Of a stretch of 40,350 bases of DNA, positions 37,090 to 40,350 are shown piece by piece. This stretch comes from Methylophaga sp. GTDB taxonomy: Bacteria > Pseudomonadota > Gammaproteobacteria > Nitrosococcales > Methylophagaceae. The number at the start of each line of letters is the position of its first letter. Position 1 is the first letter of the stretch. The position numbers and the translations under genes are program-made. The notes beneath the pieces were generated by a model. That model searched no databases and was not told the origin of the DNA. It worked only from the letters and a program-made list of their open reading frames with translations. The stretch is from contig JALSLH010000095.1 of NCBI GenBank assembly GCA_026988435.1, forward strand, positions 1 to 40,350. The letters run 5' to 3'.

Positions 37090-37105
37090 TAATAACAAGT
37101 TATAC
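37090..37105 (+). other. attI core site
   Basis: TAATAAC (37090-37096), AA, then GTTATAC (37099-37105) have the inverted L/R core arrangement of attI sites and resemble attI1 (TAAAACAAAGTTAGGC). Exchange would fall between G37099 and T37100, which is where the first cassette begins. Confidence 0.7.
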
Positions 37106-37155
37106 ATAAAAGAAAAATATACTCAATCGTTGGCAACATACTAAACAGGGTAATC

Positions 37156-37737
37156 ATGGGCACAGAAAATATTTATGTTTTTCTTTTCAATGGGTTTTCT
37201 GATTGGGAAATCGCGTATTTAACACCTGAATTGAAAAAAAGCGAAAAAGCCAGCTTAAAATATTTTACTACTGATGGTTTGGAAATCACCTCGGTTGGTG
37301 GACTTAAAATTAAACCTGACTTATCAATTAAACAATTAAATATAGATAATATTTCAGTTCTTGTTCTGCCCGGAGGAAATGCTTGGGAAGATAAGTCCAT
37401 AAAAGGAATTGATAAACTCGTAGAAAAGCTGAATTCCAAAAATAAAACGATTGCCGCAATATGTGCCGCGACTACATTTTTAGGTCAAAAGGGGTATTTG
37501 GATAATGTAAAACATACGAGTAATGCATTAGAATACTTAAAACATATGGCGCCTAAATATAAAGGTGAACAAAAATATCAATCTGAATCTTCAGTAACTG
37601 ACAGAAATATAATAACAGCAAATGGAATTTCACCTATTGAATTTGCAAGAGAAGTTTTTAAAAAAACCAAGCTACATAACCCAAAGGACATTGAAAAGTG
37701 GTTTCAATTATTTAAAAATGGTATTTGGGTTGAATAA
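37156..37737 (+). CDS. DJ-1/PfpI-family protein (cassette 1)
   Basis: The 193-residue cytoplasmic protein has the DJ-1/PfpI pattern: the early acidic residue E18 (FSDWEIA), VLVLPGGNAWE, and the nucleophile elbow AAICAATTFLG with C103. The histidine partner is less clear (KHTSN). Such proteins act as glyoxalases, chaperones or amidases; the activity here is unknown. It is the first gene after attI, so the best expressed from Pc. AGGG lies before the ATG. It is AT-rich with a Lys-rich composition, unlike its core neighbours. Confidence 0.83.
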   Translation: MGTENIYVFLFNGFSDWEIAYLTPELKKSEKASLKYFTTDGLEITSVGGLKIKPDLSIKQLNIDNISVLVLPGGNAWEDKSIKGIDKLVEKLNSKNKTIAAICAATTFLGQKGYLDNVKHTSNALEYLKHMAPKYKGEQKYQSESSVTDRNIITANGISPIEFAREVFKKTKLHNPKDIEKWFQLFKNGIWVE

Positions 37738-37754
37738 AGCCAGTTGCCAGCAAT

Positions 37755-37842
37755 GTATAACAAGGCAAATGCACTCGGACGGCAAAAAGCGCCGCTCCTT
37801 CGTCGCTCTGCTTTTTGCCGCCGGTGATTTGCGACGTTATGT
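37755..37842 (+). other. attC site of cassette 1
   Basis: An 88-bp imperfect palindrome. It starts GTATAAC (37755-37761), has GGCAAATGC and GGCAAAAAGC on the left arm, GCTTTTTGCC and GATTTGC on the right arm and ends GTTATGT (37836-37842). Crossover would be after G37836. Confidence 0.85.
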
Positions 37843-37859
37843 TTTGGGCTAAGTAATAT

Positions 37860-38339
37860 ATGAGCTCATTATTTGAAGCACTAACCCTTTTTATAAATTA
37901 TTTTTTTTGGATGATCCGAGTTTCATTAAACTTTATTTGGCCACCGCTTAACAAGGTTGAACAAATATTAATTATTGAATTAAGAGAAGTATTGAAGGGT
38001 GAGCACCTAGAAACCTTTGATAAGCAAATTGAATCTGCCAATGTGTTCCGTAGGTTTGATACAGGTGACATAAGTTTATATTTTTGCCATTGGTCATTGC
38101 TTCATCTAAAATTCAAATACACTGGTAAATATTTTTTTAGTCGTACTAAAATGTATGAAAAATTATTGTATTTCAATATTAATCCTGCCAATGGAGCCCC
38201 CATTAATTGTACCTTAAATGCAACAAATGGAGTTATCAGCCATATTAATATGCATCAACCTAAAATATCTTATAATCAATTGCTTAAAATGAAATTCGAC
38301 ATTACAGTTCAAAAGGGGCGAATTGCTAAAAAAACATAA
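37860..38339 (+). CDS. Unknown protein, first gene of cassette 2
   Basis: I do not recognise this 159-residue protein. It has a hydrophobic N-terminal segment (residues 5-30, LTLFINYFFWMIRVSLNFIW) and then a basic, aromatic-rich part with FCHWSLLHLKFKYTGKYFF. It starts 18 nt after the attC1 crossover and its TAA stop (38337-38339) lies inside an ACATAAC box (38334-38340), as the stop of the next gene lies inside its attC. It overlaps the GNAT gene by 17 bp. Confidence 0.65.
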   Translation: MSSLFEALTLFINYFFWMIRVSLNFIWPPLNKVEQILIIELREVLKGEHLETFDKQIESANVFRRFDTGDISLYFCHWSLLHLKFKYTGKYFFSRTKMYEKLLYFNINPANGAPINCTLNATNGVISHINMHQPKISYNQLLKMKFDITVQKGRIAKKT

Positions 38340-38802
38340 CAAAAAATTGGAAATAGTTGAGAATGAAAGTAAATATCTAAATGACTTCATTCGTTTAAAT
38401 GAAGAATGGATCATCAGTTATTTTCAACTAGAAGATATAGACCGTAAATTGGCGGAAAACCCACAAAAAGTTATAGATGATGGTGGGTATATTTATAGTT
38501 TGGTTTTAAATAATGAAGTAGTTGGGGTGTGTGCCTTGTTCAACGAAGGCAACAATGTTTATGAGCTAGCCAGAATGGCTGTGTCACCTAAACACCAAGG
38601 AAAAGGATACGGAGAGAAATTAATTAATGTATGTTTATCCAAAGCCAAAGAAATTAAAGCTAGCAAAGTTTATTTAGTTTCCAATACAAAACTAGAAACT
38701 GCCATAGCATTATATACAAAACACGGATTTGAGTCTGTTACTAAAGAACAACACCCAGTATATTCAAGGGCAAATATAACAATGGTACATAATGCCTCAT
38801 AA
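38323..38802 (+). CDS. GNAT-family N-acetyltransferase, second gene of cassette 2
   Basis: The 159-residue product has the GNAT motifs YELARMAVSPKHQGKGYGEKLI (acetyl-CoA pyrophosphate loop QGKGYG) and YLVSNTKLETAIALYTKHGF. The substrate is unknown. I use TTG 38323, which has AAGGGG just upstream, but TTG 38347 would give a more typical start (EIVENESKY). Its stop TAA lies inside the R'' box of attC2. If 38323 is right, residues about 4-8 (KHNKK) are encoded by attC-like DNA. Confidence 0.82.
   Translation: MLKKHNKKLEIVENESKYLNDFIRLNEEWIISYFQLEDIDRKLAENPQKVIDDGGYIYSLVLNNEVVGVCALFNEGNNVYELARMAVSPKHQGKGYGEKLINVCLSKAKEIKASKVYLVSNTKLETAIALYTKHGFESVTKEQHPVYSRANITMVHNAS
38334..38347 (+). other. Remnant attC half-site inside cassette 2
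   Basis: ACATAACAAAAAAT repeats the left end of attC2 (TCATAACAAAAAAAT) and attC3 (ACATAACAAAAAGT). No matching right arm with GTTATGT follows before attC2. It suggests two cassettes fused by loss of the rest of an attC. Confidence 0.55.
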
Positions 38803-38880
38803 CAAAAAAATCAAGCCGTTCGCTGTGCTCTCTGGGACTCGCAGAAAAGCACCGCGAGCCCCTTATTAAGATCGTTATGT
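38797..38880 (+). other. attC site of cassette 2
   Basis: An 84-bp site from TCATAAC (38797-38803) to GTTATGT (38874-38880), with imperfect pairing of TCAAG...TTCGCTGTGC with GCACCGCGAG...CTTATT. Crossover after G38874. Confidence 0.8.
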
Positions 38881-38902
38881 TTATGAATAAGGAAGTTGAA
38901 AA

Positions 38903-39211
38903 ATGTCAAAATACATACCCCGGATAATTTGCGTATTTCTGCTATTGGTTCTGACAGCATGTGATGGTGGAAATCCTGGCCCGCTTGAGGGGACATGGAA
39001 AATGAAAGGTATAGTTCCGATGACCATTACATTCCGAAGTGGTGAAACAGAAGCCCTCGGAATCATTGAAAAAGTATCATATGAAATAAAAAATAATACT
39101 GTTTTAGTAACGTATGAAAATGGATTAATGAAAGGGACAAGTATGCGGTATACGATAATTAATCAAAATACTGTTAAGTCATCATTAGGTACATTAAGAA
39201 AAATAAGGTGA
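38903..39211 (+). CDS. Small lipoprotein of unknown function (cassette 3)
   Basis: The 102-residue product has a lipoprotein signal (residues 1-20, VFLLLVLTAC) with lipobox LTAC and Cys 20, followed by DGGNPGP, so it is probably anchored to the membrane facing the periplasm. The mature part is about 82 residues, beta-rich in appearance (GTWKMKGIVPMTITFRSG). It resembles the general form of small lipocalin-like lipoproteins, but I recognise no family. GGAAG precedes the ATG. Confidence 0.75.
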   Translation: MSKYIPRIICVFLLLVLTACDGGNPGPLEGTWKMKGIVPMTITFRSGETEALGIIEKVSYEIKNNTVLVTYENGLMKGTSMRYTIINQNTVKSSLGTLRKIR

Positions 39212-39217
39212 TTAAAA

Positions 39218-39301
39218 ACATAACAAAAAGTTCAAGTTCGTTCACTCCGCTCACTTGGGACGCCGCAAAAAGCGCGGCGCCCCTTAACTAGAACGTTAGC
39301 T
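39218..39301 (+). other. attC site of cassette 3
   Basis: An 84-bp site from ACATAAC (39218-39224) to GTTAGCT (39295-39301). GTTCAAGTT pairs with AACTAGAAC at 8 of 9 positions and GGGACGCCGC with GCGGCGCCCC near the tip. Crossover after G39295. Confidence 0.82.
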
Positions 39302-39318
39302 GCCCAAAAATTCAAACA

Positions 39319-39348
39319 TTGCGTTATCATCAACATATCAGTAATAAT
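39319..39348 (+). promoter_or_regulatory. Possible internal promoter of cassette 4
   Basis: TTGCGT (39319-39324), an 18-bp spacer and AATAAT (39343-39348), about 50 bp before the CPBP gene. The match is moderate. The cassette has an unusually long leader of 102 nt, which could hold its own promoter. Confidence 0.3.
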
Positions 39349-39397
39349 CTCTACAGTTAAAGATAATAAATCAAAACGCCAAAATAAGAGTTCATTA

Positions 39398-40063
39398 ATG
39401 TTAGAAAGTAATAAGAGTAGTATACAAATACCTTATATTTATATTACTTACTTGTTTTTAGCTTGGTTAGGCTATGTTGCTTTTCTGTACCCCAGAATCG
39501 TTGTTATTGATGGGCTGGTTGGTGAAATTGCACAAGAAATAGTTCGTGTAGTAATCTTTCTCGCTCCATTATATTTTATCCATAAAATTATTCAGCCTCT
39601 AAGTTTTGAGGCTATGGGCATCTCAAATAAATTATTAACAGACGTGAAAATTGGGGTTATTAGCAGTGTCATATTTTTATCAATTGTCTTACCGTTAACA
39701 TTACTTTCAAGCGGAAAATCAATATCATTTGATAGTGTTTCTTCAGTTCCGTTTTGGTCTGCTGTATCTATAGCAGTAATTACCGAGGAGATTGTATTTA
39801 GAGGTTACCTTCTACCCGTATTCGAGCAACATTATAAAAAAGCACGAGCTATTCTTACTACAGTGCTACTATTTGTCTTAATACATTATCCAGGTTGGTG
39901 GCTATTAGAAACACATTCTACTATTGGAGGCTGGGTTCAAGCTTCAGGGAGTATTTTCTTTTTAGGTGTTATCTTGTCTATTGTATTTATTCGTTATAAA
40001 TCATTATTGGCTTGCATCATGATACACTCAACAAACAACCTAGTTGCTGCCATTGCAGGATAA
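39398..40063 (+). CDS. CPBP-family intramembrane metalloprotease (cassette 4)
   Basis: The 221-residue membrane protein has about six to seven helices and the CPBP (Abi) motifs: EEIVFRGYLLPVF (EExxxR), FVLIHYPGW (His) and IMIHSTNNL (HxxxN). The family includes CAAX prenyl endopeptidases and bacteriocin-immunity proteins. The substrate is unknown. It is carried in a cassette with a 102-nt leader. AAGAG precedes the ATG. Confidence 0.85.
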   Translation: MLESNKSSIQIPYIYITYLFLAWLGYVAFLYPRIVVIDGLVGEIAQEIVRVVIFLAPLYFIHKIIQPLSFEAMGISNKLLTDVKIGVISSVIFLSIVLPLTLLSSGKSISFDSVSSVPFWSAVSIAVITEEIVFRGYLLPVFEQHYKKARAILTTVLLFVLIHYPGWWLLETHSTIGGWVQASGSIFFLGVILSIVFIRYKSLLACIMIHSTNNLVAAIAG

Positions 40064-40104
40064 AAAAGGATGCATTGGTAAAATTAGCCTTAGCTTAGCA
40101 TTAC

Positions 40105-40233
40105 AGCTAACAAGTAAATTCGAGAGGGACTTTTGTACTCAGCGGTTGATTTGAGTTCAGTGAATTCTAGCAGTTTATCTTAGAGCCACCTCCTCTCTAT
40201 CTGCCCCAAAAGCCCCTCAATTTGGCGTTAGGC
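40105..40233 (+). other. attC site of cassette 4
   Basis: A 129-bp site from AGCTAAC (40105-40111) to the consensus GTTAGGC (40227-40233). The arms pair as AAATT...GAGGGACTTTTG against AAAAGCCCCTCAATTT, and the loop is long. It differs clearly in length and sequence from the 84-88-bp sites to the left. Crossover after G40227. Confidence 0.85.
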
Positions 40234-40245
40234 TAAGGAGAAACA

Positions 40246-40350
40246 ATGAAAAAGAAGATACTCGTCATTCTGGGACACCCCGACACAAATAGTTTCTGTG
40301 GTTCATTGACCAAGGCGTATATCGATAGTGCAAAGGTAAGTGGTTCAGAA
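40246..40350 (+). CDS. Flavodoxin-fold NAD(P)H quinone reductase-like protein (cassette 5, partial)
   Basis: The first 35 codons read KKKILVILGHPDTNSFCGSL then TKAYIDSAKVSGSE, the usual opening of NAD(P)H dehydrogenase (quinone)/KefF-type flavoproteins (GHPxxxSF..L). AAGGAG is 5 nt before the ATG, 13 nt after the attC4 crossover. The gene runs off the window, so its length and function cannot be assessed. Confidence 0.75.
   Translation, partial: MKKKILVILGHPDTNSFCGSLTKAYIDSAKVSGSE

Larger units (their letters stand above)
35868..40350. mobile_element. Chromosomal integron: integrase, attI and cassette array
   Basis: The segment has all hallmarks of an integron: an integron-type tyrosine recombinase on the minus strand, a promoter and attI core upstream of it, and rightward ORFs separated by attC sites of 84-129 bp, each starting with a (R)YYYAAC-like box and ending with GTTA(G/T).. 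Four complete cassettes are seen (start points about 37100, 37837, 38875 and 39296) and a fifth begins at about 40228 and runs off the window. Unlike mobile integrons, no transposon ends, resistance genes or sul/qac tail are visible, so it looks like a sedentary chromosomal integron next to core genes. The right end is not in the window. Confidence 0.9.

Noticed and set aside
36900-37155. LexA box controlling intI
   Set aside because: No CTG-N10-CAG pattern lies in the region; the CTGTTTTCTC starts of the duplicated blocks lack the matching half.
38811-39066. Minus-strand ORFs over attC2 and the lipoprotein gene
   Set aside because: They are antisense shadows in palindromic attC DNA and over a gene with a clear lipobox.

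Overview
The window is a contiguous stretch of an AT-rich gammaproteobacterial chromosome that ends in an integron. Several gene orders point to Gammaproteobacteria: ffs-dnaX-ybaB-recR, aat-bpt-infA, a YcbB/YcbK-like pair, an S-methyl-5'-thioinosine phosphorylase next to a hypoxanthine phosphoribosyltransferase, CsiV, a YcfD-type ribosomal oxygenase and MSHA-type pilus assembly genes. HemB is the metal-site variant seen in Pseudomonas, not the zinc variant of E. coli. I cannot name the genus from sequence alone; a free-living, probably aquatic, non-enterobacterial species is the best guess.

Layout. 1-3.7 kb: 5' end of carA, a nitrilase-family amidase, and the translationally coupled hemB-aroE pair. 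3.7-6.0 kb: an accessory island with a HigB/HigA-type toxin-antitoxin module whose operator lies inside its promoter, a decayed copy of a Tag-like glycosylase gene, a membrane protein carrying acyl-carrier-protein halves in permuted order, and the intact Tag-like gene. 6.0-9.3 kb: an AsmA-family protein and an MscS-type channel. 9.3-15.0 kb: information-processing core (SRP RNA, dnaX, ybaB, recR, an EAL-HDOD protein, aat, bpt, infA). 15.1-17.7 kb: a four-gene MSHA-type (PilM/N/O/P-like) platform block without its secretin. 17.7-23.6 kb: dsbB, a zinc-ribbon protein, two palindromic repeat elements, stomatin-nfeD-roxA, csiV, and the thioinosine phosphorylase-hpt pair. 23.7-26.3 kb: a btuFDC-like cobalamin ABC importer. 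26.4-28.6 kb: an L,D-transpeptidase and a MepK-like endopeptidase. 28.6-35.7 kb: trhO, ggt, a TatD-type hydrolase, a GGDEF protein cut by a nonsense codon, a short DksA-family protein, tcdA, and an unknown HExxH protein.

35.7-40.35 kb is the integron. A complete intI runs leftward. Upstream of it lie a duplicated promoter block, an attI-like core site, and rightward gene cassettes separated by attC sites: a DJ-1/PfpI protein; a two-gene cassette (unknown protein plus GNAT acetyltransferase) that looks like a cassette fusion; a small lipoprotein; a CPBP intramembrane protease; and the start of a flavodoxin-fold quinone reductase. A 24-bp tandem array and a hairpin sit at the 3' end of intI.

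The strongest candidates for something new are the split/permuted acyl-carrier-protein locus with its duplicated Tag-like gene, the fused cassette with a buried attC half-site, the duplicated promoter region of the integron, and the 24-bp array beside intI. All similarity statements come from reading motifs by eye; no database search was run.
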